Made by a program: the position numbers and the translations under genes | Shown: positions 33,836-44,764 of the stretch, piece by piece | Layout: each line of letters starts with the position of its first letter | Position numbering within the stretch: the stretch's first letter is position 1 | Assembly (NCBI GenBank): GCA_944472135.2 | Contig: OX235266.1 | Coordinates: forward strand, 13,867,925-13,931,924 | Source: Trichobilharzia regenti | Lineage: Eukaryota; Platyhelminthes; Trematoda; Strigeidida; Schistosomatidae | Length of the DNA: 64,000 bases | Direction of reading: 5' to 3' | The notes under the pieces: generated by a model | Database searches by the model: none | Seen by the model: the letters and a program-made list of their open reading frames with translations, nothing else | Told to the model about the DNA's origin: nothing

Positions 33836-33990
33836 GATATGGTTGACGGTGACAAGCAGTAGTGGAATCCAAGATGAGAACTTAATCCTGTCTAAAACTC
33901 GTCATCTGGATCGTCATCTGCATTCCTCGGTGAATGAGACTTAAACTCATTCCAAACGCCAGAGACTTATCCACTGAATCACTCGAGTCT
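33835..33990 (-). repeat. diverged hammerhead satellite monomer fragment
   Basis: Alignable with the 330-bp monomer ('gtagtggaatcca', 'actcgtcatctgga', 'ccaaacgccagag.cttatccactg'), but the ribozyme core is mutated, so no active hammerhead is claimed. Similar old fragments lie at 35195-35390 (+), 39780-40010 (+) and 46740-46890 (-). Confidence 0.55.
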
Positions 33991-34009
33991 CCTGAGCCAT
34001 TTAGCAATA

Positions 34010-35060
34010 ATAATAATATACTTTATTGCAAAAACAGTAATTATAATACGGCATGGAATTCTCAGCATTTGTCACAATATTGAATCTGATTTACTCAAAA
34101 CATAAATAAAACTAAAAATTAAAACAAAATCAACCAGAGGAATTTGTCCACGTTTACGATATAAAGTCGAACATATTAGAAGTACGAATTGAGAATAATA
34201 ACTATAATAATAATGATAATAATAACAGTGAGTTTTTTTCAAACAGTATAGTCGACTCAGTTTGAAAATTTTAGCATGTTATAGATTACTGGACCTAATG
34301 TACTGTTGATATAGTATGGTTAGGGGAAATACAAAATCAACAGTTATAACACAGCCTAAATGATGTTCACACTTTTGCGAAAATAAACAAATAAACAAGT
34401 AAAAAGTGGAGTAAATGGTTTATTTAATAGTGCAAACAAGGTTAATTAATTAGTTCATGCCTCACATTATTTTCATAACATAAAGTACGTGCAGCGAAAT
34501 ATGGTATAGTGGAATTTTTATACTTAGACGTACGTGCATAAAGTCTTCTGAAAAGACCTCTTGTTTTACCTTAGGAGACACAAGGTTGAAGCTGTGGGTT
34601 AAATGGATGCTCACAGTTTGTTGCATGAAATCAAGTGCCTATCAATAATGACGATGTCAACGACATGGCCCAATTGGATAGTGTACCACTCATCCTACTG
34701 TCAATCTTCAGAATTCTAGGAATTATAACATAGTCTTTTCTAAGCAATCCAGGAAAGAATAAGGGTGAACAGTAAAGAAGAATAGGTAAGACGTACAAGT
34801 TGACAAACTGTAAGAGGAAGGGTTGGTTGACTTATGCCCTTAGTGCCTTAATTTCTTAATGTAAGAAGTCAGATGGGATATTTTTTAGAAATCCCCAAGA
34901 TATGGGAAGACGAGAATATGTCGAAAGAAAACATTTTTCCAAGATACTTAACTTCAGACTTGATTTCTATACCAATATCATCAATTTTGCAACGGTCATA
35001 GGAGCCAACATCTTCATTTAACTTTTTTTACATCAGAAACTGAAATTAACCGTCAAACAT
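34010..35060 (-). mobile_element. probable CR1-like LINE ORF2 C-terminal remnant
   Basis: The minus strand reads, with frameshifts, NEDVGSYDRCKIDDIGIEIK then SEVKYLGKMFSF near 34850-35010. This is the typical 'VKYLG' region after the RT of CR1-type LINEs, followed by a degraded C-terminus and AT-rich 3' region with AATAAT at 34010. Family assignment is tentative. Confidence 0.45.
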
Positions 35061-35194
35061 TTGGAAGGATTTAGTTTAAGGCTATTAGACAAAGACCATT
35101 CGCTAACTTCTGATGGAAATATGTTCATCTTAGTACAGTGTGGCTGGGAATTAACAGACATTGAAATAGTTAGATCGTCTGTGATCATTTATTT

Positions 35195-35390
35195 TGAAGC
35201 TATGGGTGCTAGATTCGTTTCTGACTGTGAACGTCATCACTCACTGGTAACCGCATATGCACCGGTCCACTGGGTCTCGAATAGAACGAAATTCTCTTCC
35301 TGGATTACATCATTGCCAGTCACCATCCACGAATTCACTTCACCTTAGTATTCAGACATCGTCAAAGCGTCTGCACTAGGCGCCAGTATG
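35195..35390 (+). repeat. diverged hammerhead satellite monomer fragment
   Basis: Plus-strand match to the monomer from 'atcactcactg' through 'aatagaacgaaattc..tcctggatta' to 'cagacatcgtcaaagcgtctgcac'. The core CTGACGA is lost. Confidence 0.6.
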
Positions 35391-35394
35391 TTAA

Positions 35395-36620
35395 TTATTA
35401 TTATTTCACTTAATTCCTAGAGGAACACAGGGCTTCAGCCACGCGTTTCCATTGCCTTCAGTTTTCTGCCAACTTTTTCACTCCGCTCCTAGTCTGCTCA
35501 CATGATTTCATTTCCTCTTCACATGACCTCCTCCAAGTCACCCTTGAACGACCAACTCGCCGCTTCCCTTTCGGGTTCCACTCGAGCGGTGGCTTGTCTA
35601 GTGATGTCACTTGATGGTTTCCTCAGAGTATGGCCAGGCAATCCATCTCCATTTCTTCCTCCCTGTTTGTTTCAAAATCGGTTCCTGGTTGGTTCACTCT
35701 CAGAGATCTTTGTTGCTCTTTGTTGATCTTTTCTGGCCATCTGATCTTGAGTATTGAGCGAAGACAACTGTTGACGAAGGTCTGAAGTTTGCTTGAGATG
35801 CTCTTTATGACGCGCCAAGTCTCTAATCTGCATAGTGAGTAGCACTGACTGACTTCGCATTGGAGTTGAAAATCCGGATCTTATTTTTCATGCTGAGTGG
35901 GGCTGTTAACCTCCACACAGACTTGAGGGTAATGAAAGCTTGTCTTGCTTTTCCAATTCTTGCTTTGATATCCTCGTCAGTTCCGCCTGTAGTTGAAACG
36001 ATGCTTCCCAGGTCGGTAGGTAAAGGAGGTTGTTTCTTTCAGGTTTCTTCCATTTATACTGATTGTCATCTGTTGTTGTTGCTATTGCTGTGACCATTGC
36101 CCAGGAATCTTCATCACCTCTGTTTTCTCCATGTTCACCTGAAGTCCTATCTTTGGTGGTTCTTCTGCCAACTTGTTGCTTTTCACTTGCATATCTTCCA
36201 GTTTGTGGGAAATCAGACATATATCGTTGCGGGCGAAGTCCAGATCCTCCAAGTCTTTTGTGTAAGTCAATTTTATCCCCGTTCCATCGTTGGTTGCCGT
36301 TGTCTGTCGCATTATCCAATCTACTGCAATCAGGAAAATCATTGGGAATAGTCGGCATCCTTGACTTACTCCCGTCCTCACTTCGAAGGATTCCATAAGT
36401 TTCCCGTTAGGGATTACTTGGCATGCAGCATTGTTGTACAACTGTTGAATGAGATGTATAATTGTCGATGGCACCCCGTAGTAGCGAAGTAGTTGCCAAA
36501 TCACCTCTCAATGGACGCTGTCGAAAGCCTTTTCAAAGTCTACGAAGTTGAGACAGAGAGGTGACTGCTATTCTAAGCATTGTTCAATGATGATCCGTAG
36601 TGTGGACAAAATAAAGCGTA
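35395..36620 (-). mobile_element. RTE LINE copy, 5'-truncated
   Basis: On the minus strand: motif B/A region (MIWQLLRYYGVPSTIIHLIQ and FEVRTGVSQGCRLFPMIFL at 36082-36504), FARNDI in place of FADD near 36230, VNMEKTEVMKIPGQ, then the C-terminal region to the 3' end at 35400 ('ttaattcctagaggaacacagggc'). The catalytic aspartate pair is altered, so it is inactive. Confidence 0.8.
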
Positions 36621-37530
36621 GGAAATTATATTGTCAAGACAAAGTATAATTAATACAACATACTTAACAAAACGACCTTAGTAACCAAGGTGAATTAAGC
36701 TTGACTTTGGTCCCTTGTTGGATCCCTAAATTTAGTCTTAAACGTTTAATGTCAATCGTTTCAGTGATACATATTTACCTGGAGGTGTCTAGAACTTTAT
36801 TTACTTTAAAGAATTTTATTTCATCGACTTCATGACCACTAGTCCAACAGGTGTAGTTAGTAATTGCACTACTAAGCTACTATTTTCACACCTTTTGAAC
36901 TCAAGCTTCGCGGAGTGTCTTCAGGGATGGGATATCAAATTCCTTCATTTTTCGTTCATCCAGTGCATGTGTACTTTTTCACATACATGTAAACTGGTAT
37001 ATCCAGTTGTAGGTGACTTGCAAGTAGGACTTGTCAATTTTATACGGTATCAGTGAGGGTTTTATTCCGCAAACTGTGATCAGTCTGGCCCTTACATGAA
37101 CATATTGTTAATTTAACACCTCCGTTCTATATGAAACGTTCGTTTGTAACATTAGAATATTTCTTAATCATTTCCATACAGACTAACGAGTGTACCAATA
37201 ACTTTTTATACTTTTACCGTATCGTACTCAGTCACGAGGCAATAATATCTTCTACTTTTATGATCGATAACTACTCACGTGATTGAATATTTCGTTTATT
37301 GATAGTAAAATGTTCATGATTATTCGCAGCTGAGAAGAATCACACGAAATATCTAACAACGTCATTTTATCCTACACATTTATGTTCCTTTTGCTTTTAC
37401 AAAAACTATCCAGTGAAATAATTGTACTAATGCGTGTTTTCTTTGAATTCTTCAGAACGAATAGACTTTTTTTAAATTATTGCACACGTTTTCAGTTCTG
37501 ACTGTGGATTAATATGAGTAAGACAACCAG
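36620..37530. other. unassigned AT-rich sequence
   Basis: No gene or named repeat is seen. A weak 9-nt splice-flanked candidate (37218-37226, donor gtaaaagta) was noted but not accepted. Confidence 0.3.
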
Positions 37531-37955
37531 TGTAAAGCAGAATGGTTGAGGACTGGAGACCTGTTTCGTTCTAGTTTGGAACTCATCGGCGGTTCACAAC
37601 CACTGGAGTTTGAACCCAGGACCTTTCGGTTACAAGGTTAGCTCGTAGACTATCCAGCCACCGGGATGGCCCATGAATTTTAACTTCTACGAGTTCGCGA
37701 AATACAGTGCAACTGATAGCCATCGTCATTGGATAGCATTTGTCCTGACTAACGGCCGGGTTGACCGCGGAGATCAAGACTTTTAACTAGAATTCCAGGA
37801 AACTCTGTTCTATAGGCAGTCATTAGAGAGAATCTGATTAATTTTAGAGTTAGTTTGTAATTATCTGATTTATCTGCAGTTTGACCACGAATTGACATCA
37901 TTCGGAGGACCATTGGGAACCGGTAGGGAGTACTGGACACCTGTTTCGTCCTCAA
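37530..37955 (-). repeat. SINE-like family 2, two minus fragments
   Basis: 37530-37690 carries 'acctttcggttacaaggttagctcgtagactatccagcc', and 37870-37955 carries 'gaccattgggaaccggtagggagtactgg'. The second fragment abuts the PLE end. Confidence 0.55.
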
Positions 37956-38415
37956 TATCTAAACCTTCAAAATACTGTGTATTGTGTTTTTTCAAAAGTA
38001 AAAACACAGTTTTTGTTCACCGAAGAAATTTCTTCTCAACGATTTCATTTTCAAACAACTGTACAGTCGTATTTATATTACAGAAAAAAGGTTGTTAAGT
38101 GGCACTAAATAATTGCTCAGTCAATGTACGTATATGTGATAAAAGTTATAAGGGGTAGAGTTGAAGTAGATAAATTACAAAAATATGAAAGATTGTTCTA
38201 TAACAAAAATGTCAAGTGTTGTCTAAAAATTTTGAAAATTAGAAGTACGATTACGATAAGAATGAAGATGTGAAGTGAAGTGGAAAGAATTCAAGTGGTA
38301 AAGTAAAATAAAAACTAGAAAGAACATTATTATGACCAAGGTAAAGAAAGGGGTTTGACAAAACGCTTTTGAACACATAATTTAGGTTTCTGTTGATGTA
38401 TAGCTAAAGCTCCGG

Positions 38416-39125
38416 CTATGCATAAGTGAAGAAAACGTAAATTTTGGATCGATTCGATTTTGCCATGTAAATAACTTTGAAAGATGAATCACGTGGGGCT
38501 AAATGACCAGACTCTAACAGGTAATCACAAATAGACGACTTCGCAGTTCTACGTTCGCCTTTCATTAACCAAACCGGATAGTGTTCAGCTACACGTTTTC
38601 GGAGATTACGCTTACAACGTCCAATATAAACAGCTCCACAAGAGCAAGTAAAGGAGTAAATGCACATAGATGTGGACAAAAGCGGTAATCTATCCTTGAC
38701 GCATTGTCTAATCATATTTCGGCTGGTAAAAACTAGTTGCAAGTCAGCTGCAGGGAAAGTGCGTTTAATACATTTAGATAAACGATTTTTAATCAATTCT
38801 GAAATGGTGTCACCTTTGAATGCAAGACTCATAAACAACTTTTTCTTTGGTACTGTGACTTGTCTCGGGGCGGATTCTTTCTTGATGTTACGTTCAATGA
38901 ACCTTGTGGGATAACCATTGTTAAGGAGATTCGATCGAAGGTTATCTAGTTCCCTATCGATTGTCTCTGCAGAGCAGATTTTACGAATTCTGAAGCATAA
39001 GGAATGAATAAGATTTCTCCTTCTCCCTAAAGGTACCCAACTGTTGAAGTTAGTGTACTGCCCAGTGAATGTTGGCTTTCGATAAATCGACCTTAGAAGC
39101 GTTCCATTCTCTCTTCTATCTAGCT
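38416..39125 (-). CDS. PLE RT C-terminus plus GIY-YIG endonuclease (partial)
   Basis: About 236 codons stay open. In order: FLDVKLDR and YRKPTFTGQYTNFNSW (PLE RT), CFRIRKICSAETIDRELD, NNGYPTRFIERNIKK, the KKKLFMSLAFKGD linker, then STSMCIYSFTCSCGAVYIGR with downstream EH..VWLMKGERR and SSICDYLLESGH. This matches the PLE CCHH/GIY-YIG layout. The RT fingers and palm are missing, so the protein is 5'-truncated. The frame continues into element-end sequence as far as 39195. Endonucleases of this type nick DNA to prime reverse transcription. Confidence 0.75.
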
Positions 39126-39138
39126 TAACATCAAGGAA

Positions 39139-39480
39139 GTGAAACGAAAAGAAATTTCTTCGCTGAACAAAAACTGTGTTTTTACTTATGAACAAATAGG
39201 TATTTTTCGTGATTTAAAGGCGTGCAAGGACCGATTGACAGTAAAGGGACTTAGTGAGTTTCTACGATATTCTGTCAAGCTTGCGGAAGCGAATGCTAAT
39301 TCTGATACTCTCAAAAGCTGCATTGAGAATGGAGAATATCCAAAATTTTACTGGAGAATTTTACGCCGTAATCATATTTATCCAAACGGTCGAACTCTTA
39401 AGCGTCATGCGTTGAACCTGATCGATGCCATACCACTTGAATTCTTTCCACTTCACTTCACATCTTCATTCTTATCGTAA
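39139..39480 (+). pseudogene. PLE N-terminal-like segment, inverted
   Basis: 113 codons on the plus strand: YEQIGIFRDLKACKDRLTVK, LSEFLRYSVKLAEANAN, NGEYPKFYWRILRRNHIYP. Inferred to be the part upstream of the RT in this PLE family because it begins at an element end and runs into the right inverted repeat. No independent domain is recognised. Confidence 0.4.
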
Positions 39481-39779
39481 TCGTACTTCTAATTTTCAAA
39501 ATTTTTAGACAACACTTGACATTTTTGTTATAGAACAATCTTTCATATTTTTGTAATTTATCCACTTCAACTCTACCCCTTATAACTTTTATCACATACA
39601 TACGTACATTGACTGAGCAATTATTTAGTGCCACTTAATAACCTTTTTTCTGAAATATAAATACGACTGTACAGTTGTTTGAAAATGAAGTCGTTGAAAA
39701 GAAATTTCTTCGCTGAACAAAAACTGTGTTTTTACTTATGACTAAATGGGTGCTGTGTTTTTTGACCAAACTTTTCTTT

Positions 39780-40010
39780 TTAGACCGTGTGTCCTGGATT
39801 TGAGTCTCATTACAGACAGTATCGCTCACTAGAATTTACAGTTACACTCACAACCGAAGAGTCCCTAAAATGAGGGAATTCATATCCTCAATTCGATGAG
39901 TGCCAGTGTCACCATCCACGAAATTACTTCAAGCTAGTCCTTGAATATCGTTGAAATGTCCGCACAAGTAGTCGACACGTCAACACCGAGCTGAACATTG
40001 CAGTCAAATC
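39780..40010 (+). repeat. diverged hammerhead satellite monomer fragment
   Basis: Matches monomer landmarks 'caccatccacgaa', 'gtccgcacaagtagtcgacacgtcaacaccgagctga' and 'tttgagtctcattac'. Core lost. Confidence 0.5.
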
Positions 40011-40192
40011 AGCCAATAAAAAGATGAAAAATGAATCTAAATCAAGTGATCGTAGCATATTCTATGATTATAGTTGATTGCTATAAGGTGAATAAATGCT
40101 TAAAATCAATCATGCATTTATTTTCATATATTTGTAAAACTCGGGCACTGTGCTAGTAAGTAATTCCATATCAGTTTCTCTATTAGATGTAT

Positions 40193-40528
40193 TGTGGTGA
40201 GAGCAGGCTGCTAGCCGATTGGTTGACACTAATCTACGTTAATGTCTAGGTCACTAGTATGGGCCGTGAGAAAATATGAACAAGGCTGATTCAACAACCA
40301 ATCACAGCAAAGTTAACGTGGCAAAATATGATTCGCAGATAGAGAACTCTATTTGTCAAGGAATTCCGAAACAACCAATCAGAAGCCTGCGTTTGTCTGC
40401 AACCAATTAGATGAATGCGCTTTTCTACTTGCATAAAGCTATAATAATGTATGTGAAATATATATAAATACGTGTTGATTTTTATAATAAAACGATCTGT
40501 TGCCTGGCCCTTGTCTTCTGTTGTTACA
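40193..40528 (+). repeat. 5' LTR of outer element
   Basis: 336 bp, TG...CA ends. Contains 'tatataaatacgtg' near 40459, a possible TATA box, and 'aataaaacgatctg' near 40486, a possible polyadenylation signal. Confidence 0.88.
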
Positions 40529-40552
40529 TTTGGTGTCGCTGCCTACCGACAA

Positions 40553-40851
40553 ATGGAAAACCTATGCCCTGCTGTTTTTGATGGAGACAGATGGATCTTC
40601 GGGCAGGACTTCAAGGCTTCTGCGCAGTTGAGTGGCGTTCAAGATCTGTCAGTGATGGAGCTGCTACTTGGGACGCTGCTGGGAGGTCGGGTGAAAGCAG
40701 CATATGAAAGTGTGAGACGAAATACTGACGAATGTTCGACAGGGTCAGGCAAACAGTTTCCAAAGTGGGAAGGACCGTACACAATTACAAAAAGACGGGG
40801 TCAAGTATATACCATCCGGAGAGGTGATAAACAGAAACGAGTTTTAAAGGT
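40553..40851 (+). pseudogene. gag N-terminus fused to integrase C-terminus (outer element)
   Basis: From the ATG at 40553 the frame reads a short gag-like start (MENLCPAVFDGDRWIFGQDF, then ASAQLSGVQDLSVMELLLGT). Near 40735-40760 it changes to an integrase C-terminal segment (FPKWEGPYTITKRRGQVYT). All of capsid, nucleocapsid, protease, RT and RNase H is gone. The remaining integrase tail resumes after the inner insertion at 44123 and runs in frame to a stop inside the 3' LTR near 44274. Confidence 0.65.
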
Positions 40852-41143
40852 TGACGTGATATCTCGTTCAACAACTTCTAATTAATTTATTCTCGCGTAC
40901 CAAAGACAAAGCAAAAGCCAATAATTGATCGTCCAAACCAAGCGATATATTTAGAAGCCAAAACAAGCCGTTAGACGAACGCTTAGCTAGCTAGTGATCG
41001 TGCACGTGACACGACGGAGTACCAAATGGCGGGGATGCTTGACCGGAAGCCTTCAGCTAAACAAGTCGACTTAAACAGTGGTGGTCAGCATCCAATGAGT
41101 GATTGCTGTGGTCAATAATTTTGGGGAATTATTTACCGCTACA
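40852..41143 (-). repeat. 3' LTR of inner element
   Basis: 292 bp. Near-identity with the 43831-44122 copy indicates recent insertion. Confidence 0.88.
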
Positions 41144-41646
41144 GCTCACTCCCCCCTAGTGGGGTCGTGAGGACCCTAAGACAGAACCAGCCGGAAGTAA
41201 AAAAACTCGATGGTTCCCTTTCGGGTGAAAAAAATCTTCCGAGCGGCTTGGTCGTATGCCTACTGGTTTGTCTGCCTATGCTAATAGGGTGTTTGTACAT
41301 AGCTTCCTGGTTATTTTTCGTTGGATTCCGTGCTTCGTTTGTTTCCTGTCCAGTGCCCGTCGCACCTGGAAAAGAAAACAAGAACGCTAAGAACCATGTC
41401 GAGGAAAATGTACGAAATGAGCTTTTTGGTTAAAAAAAATTGTGTGCATTTACTATACAGTAAAATAATGCTAAGTTCAGAACATCGGAAAAAAAATACA
41501 TCTAATTATTTTTTTTGTGTATGTTACATGAACTGTTGAGAAAAAAATTTTTTGTGTTCGGTGGTACTGTATATAAAAAAAATTTATACGTCAAAAAAAA
41601 TAGTTAGTACCACAAACGAGTGAGTTGCGTGAATCACACGACTTCG

Positions 41647-42480
41647 TTAAGTCAAATAAGTGTGCAAATGTTCTGGGAACCTTACGGTGCGTCCAGAACG
41701 GTTTTTCTTAGGAGGCTCAACCTTAGTAGCCAGTGGGCGAATGCCCTTGCAGTCAATAGTGTGACCCAGGAAGTCGAGTGAGTCAACACCGATTTGACAC
41801 TTTTGAATATTGATGGTAACACCATGTTGGCGTAACCTGTCAAATGCCAAGTCCAAGTGCCTAAGGTGAGTTTCCTTGTCTGGACTGGCAATGAGGCAGT
41901 CGTCTAAGTATGCGTATACAAAGTCGAGACCGCGAAATACTTCGTCAATGAAGCGTTGGAATGTTTGGGCTGCATTCCGAAGACCGAATGGCATACGTAG
42001 AAATTCAAAAAGTCCGAAAGGCGTAATGATAGCCGTTTTCGGGATGTCTTCTGTTGCCATCGGGATTTGGTTATACGCTTTAACCAAGTCGATTTTGGAG
42101 AATATAGTCGCGCCGGATAAGGTTGCCGTCAAGTCGTGTATATGAGGCAACGGGTAGCAATCAGGGGTTGTTTTGGCATTCACTCGCCGGTAATCACCGG
42201 TGGGTCGCCAATCATTGCTATCCTTTTTCGGAACCATATGAAGTGGGGATGCCCATGGGCTATTCGAAGGTCGAATGATGCCAAGGCTAAGCATATGGTC
42301 AAATTCATTCCTGGCGATTCTCAGTTTGTCAGGAGCTAATCGTCGTGCTTTAGATGTCACAGGTTGTCCTGTGGTAATGATGTGGTGCATAACATTGCTG
42401 GTTATGCACGGTAGGTCGTTCGACGGGCAATTAAGTTCCGGATACTTGTCAACAATAGGTTGAAAAGTTGGATCAAGATT
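41647..42480 (-). pseudogene. reverse transcriptase of inner Gypsy element, truncated
   Basis: Open from about 42480, with RT landmarks [72 protein letters not shown] and the catalytic [19 protein letters not shown] in the connection region is followed, after LATKVE, directly by a short [12 protein letters not shown] tail typical of the integrase end and a stop at 41647. A large in-frame deletion therefore removed RNase H and integrase. The upstream protease is in another frame. Confidence 0.8.
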
Positions 42481-42860
42481 GCCTTTATCTTAACGGGTGA
42501 CAAGCTAGGGCCTATGTAGCTGATGCCTTTGATAGACAGACTAGTAGTATTGTCAATCAGTCGTTTTCGGCGGACGTCTACGAGTAAATCATGATGATTA
42601 AGTAGGTCCGTGCCAATGATGGGCATTGTAACGTCAGCGAGAAGGAAAATCCACCGAATAGGTTTGCGTAAACCTACGTTCAGATAGACGTATTTCCTAC
42701 CAAAGGTTGCGATTGGTTTTCCATTTGCAGCCTGTAAGTTGAAGGTAGGTTCCTTCTGTCGATCTGCTGCTGTAGCAGGAAGGACGCTGACTTCGGCGCC
42801 TGTGTCGACTAAGTATCGAGTCTGGCTTATCACATCATGGATGTAAAGTAGGCGGCTAGT
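42402..42860 (-). pseudogene. aspartic protease of inner Gypsy element
   Basis: Contains TRYLVDTGAEVSVLPA (DTG catalytic motif) and MPIIGTDLLNHHDLLVD (second conserved block). It is out of frame with both gag upstream and RT downstream. The RT frame is regained near 42480, suggesting a frameshift, since related elements usually keep protease and RT in one frame. Confidence 0.75.
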
Positions 42861-42880
42861 GCCACCGGCGACGGTTGCCG

Positions 42881-43708
42881 CTAACGCGTGCCGGCGGGAT
42901 AGTTTCCCGCAGACTTTGAGACATTTCCGAAGTTACAAGGCTTACGGCAACACTTCGCTTCTTGGCCATAGGTGTTGTGGTACCAGCACCAGTCAGGGTT
43001 TTTCAGTGAACGTGGTTTGGACTTAGATCGACCACGTGAGTTCCTGCGTTGAGGAGATTTAGGACGACGGTTGGAGGATTTAGAATGCATGTTTGACCTA
43101 AACATCTGCTGAAGGGAGTTGCATAACTCTATCATTGCAGGATCCTCACTCGAAGTCTGCTTAGTCATTGAGCATATTTCGGGAACAGACCGTTTAGTTA
43201 TTTCTAGAATCTTATCTGCAGTAATAGCTAAGTTCTCTATTACAGTACCCTCAAGTGTCACAAGTACGGTCTGTACAGACTGTGGCAACTTGGTTAAGAA
43301 GAGTTCTCTAAACAGTCCTTCGTCGAACTGACTTTGGCCGACGACTTGTTTCATTCTTGTCAGCATGCTCACGGCTGACTGATCTCCTAACTCGATGTTG
43401 CGAAATAATTCATCTAGACGTTGTCTGTCCGTGAGAACGTTTCTCCTGAGGAGGGATGCTTTCAGCAACTCGTACGAGTTACTTACCTCGGGACTCAACA
43501 TCTGTGATGTTACGTACTTGCTGAATTCCCGCGGTAGGGCGTGAATAACTGCAAGTAACTGTGAACGTTGATCGGTTATCCCATGCTCACAAAAATCTGC
43601 TTCAGCTAGCAGAAACCACGTTTCAGCATTATCTGGCCAGTATGGTACGAGCTGAATGGTTTTAGGAGTTGAGCGGATACGGATGACCTTGGGACTAAGA
43701 TCACTCAT
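42881..43708 (-). CDS. gag of inner Gypsy element
   Basis: The likely start is the MSDLSPKVIRI methionine at 43708 (the open frame extends to 43753). About 275 residues: capsid-like region with WFLLAEADFCEHGITDQ, ASLLRRNVLTDRQRLDELF and RELFLTKLPQSVQTVLV, a basic stretch with many R, S and K residues, then a zinc-knuckle-like CWYHNTYGQEAKCCRKPC. Intact over its length. It would form the particle shell; it could in principle act in trans. Confidence 0.75.
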   Translation of the reverse strand: MSDLSPKVIRIRSTPKTIQLVPYWPDNAETWFLLAEADFCEHGITDQRSQLLAVIHALPREFSKYVTSQMLSPEVSNSYELLKASLLRRNVLTDRQRLDELFRNIELGDQSAVSMLTRMKQVVGQSQFDEGLFRELFLTKLPQSVQTVLVTLEGTVIENLAITADKILEITKRSVPEICSMTKQTSSEDPAMIELCNSLQQMFRSNMHSKSSNRRPKSPQRRNSRGRSKSKPRSLKNPDWCWYHNTYGQEAKCCRKPCNFGNVSKSAGNYPAGTR

Positions 43709-43830
43709 GACGAAAATTATGTCGAATAATATATGGTACAAGAACAAATACAAAATGGAACGAACTCACCGGGATTATCTGCGGATTTATCGTGGATGAA
43801 GTTCGCGGTTGGGCTCACCAGTTTAGAGGT

Positions 43831-44122
43831 TGACGTGATATCTCGTTCAACAACTTCTAATTAATTTATTCTCGCGTACCAAAGACAAAGCAAAAGCCAA
43901 TAATTGATCGTCCAAACCAAGCGATATATTTAGAAGCCAAAACAAGCCGTTAGACGAACGCTTAGCTAGCTAGTGATCGTGCACGTGACACGACGGAGTA
44001 CCAAATGGCGGGGATGCTTGACCGGAAGCCTTCAGCTAAACAAGTCGACTTAAACAGTGGTGGTCAGCATCCAATGAGTGATTGCTGTGGTCAATAATTT
44101 TAGGGAATTATTTACCGCTACA
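43831..44122 (-). repeat. 5' LTR of inner element
   Basis: 292 bp copy of the 40852-41143 LTR; followed on the plus strand by GAGTTAACG, where the outer element's integrase tail resumes. Confidence 0.88.
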
Positions 44123-44252
44123 GAGTTAACGCCAGTCAGCTCCAAAGATGGGTACAGTGGGACAAGACGATCAGTAACAATCCTCAACTAGGGGATGTAG
44201 CACCCAGAATGTCGGAACGTCTGCGCACAAAGCTATTTGACGGGGGGACGAG

Positions 44253-44588
44253 TGTGGTGAGAGCAGGCTGCTAGCCGATTGGTTGACACTAATCTACGTT
44301 AATGTCTAGGTCACTAGTATGGGCCGTGAGAAAATATGAACAAGGCTGATTCAACAACCAATCACAGCAAAGTTAACGTGGCAAAATATGATTCGCAGAT
44401 AGAGAACTCTATTTGTCAAGGAATTCCGAAACAACCAATCAGAAGCCTGCGTTTGTCTGCAACCAATTAGATGAATGCGCTTTTCTACTTGCATAAAGCT
44501 ATAATAATGTATGTGAAATATATATAAATACGTGTTGATTTTTATAATAAAACGATCTGTTGCCTGGCCCTTGTCTTCTGTTGTTACA
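44253..44588 (+). repeat. 3' LTR of outer element
   Basis: 336 bp, matching 40193-40528; followed by the GTAT target duplication. Confidence 0.88.
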
Positions 44589-44764
44589 GTATCACACAGG
44601 GAAACAGTATTATTTACTGGATGACACAGTTTCGAACATAGTTTATTGCTCATAATCATATCAATTATGATCACATGACTTTGAAACCTGGGTTTTATAC
44701 TTCCCTTTGTCTTTTTCTATTTATCGTTGGGGTAGTAGAATTTTTCAGATATCTGGGACAGGTG

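Larger units (their letters stand above)
37985..39790 (-). mobile_element. Penelope-like element with long terminal inverted repeats
   Basis: Arms of about 315-340 bp (37985-38300 and 39428-39770) are reverse complements. Between them, the minus strand 39125-38416 codes the RT end and endonuclease, and the plus strand 39139-39480 codes a separate N-terminal-like PLE segment in the opposite direction. The element end sequence ('gaagaaatttctt' plus 'aacacagtttttgttc') occurs a third time at the internal junction near 39150. Confidence 0.8.
40852..44122 (-). mobile_element. inner Ty3/Gypsy LTR retrotransposon, internally deleted
   Basis: Two 292-bp LTRs (40852-41143 and 43831-44122; one visible difference near position 41124/44103) flank gag, protease and RT, all on the minus strand. 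In that orientation the LTR reads TGTAGCGG...ACGTCA, the primer-binding region (ctggtgagcccaacc) follows the 5' LTR at about 43800-43820, and the polypurine tract AGGGGGGAGTGAG precedes the 3' LTR. Flanking 4-mers AGGT and GAGT are not a clean target duplication. RNase H and most of integrase are missing. Confidence 0.88.
40193..44588 (+). mobile_element. outer LTR retrotransposon, internally deleted, hosting a nested element
   Basis: Two 336-bp LTRs (40193-40528, 44253-44588) begin TGTGGTGAG and end TTGTTACA and look almost identical. The target duplication GTAT is at 40189-40192 and 44589-44592. After subtracting the inner insertion (40852-44122), only about 450 bp of internal sequence remain: a primer-binding-like start TTTGGTGTCGCTGCC, a short gag start, an integrase C-terminal end and a purine tract GGGGGGACGAG next to the 3' LTR. 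Non-autonomous; Ty3/Gypsy-like by its integrase tail. Confidence 0.88.

Noticed and set aside
41167..41433. 88-codon plus-strand ORF with a hydrophobic segment
   Set aside because: It lies in the 3' untranslated part of the inner Gypsy element on the opposite strand. No start context or homology; judged a chance frame.
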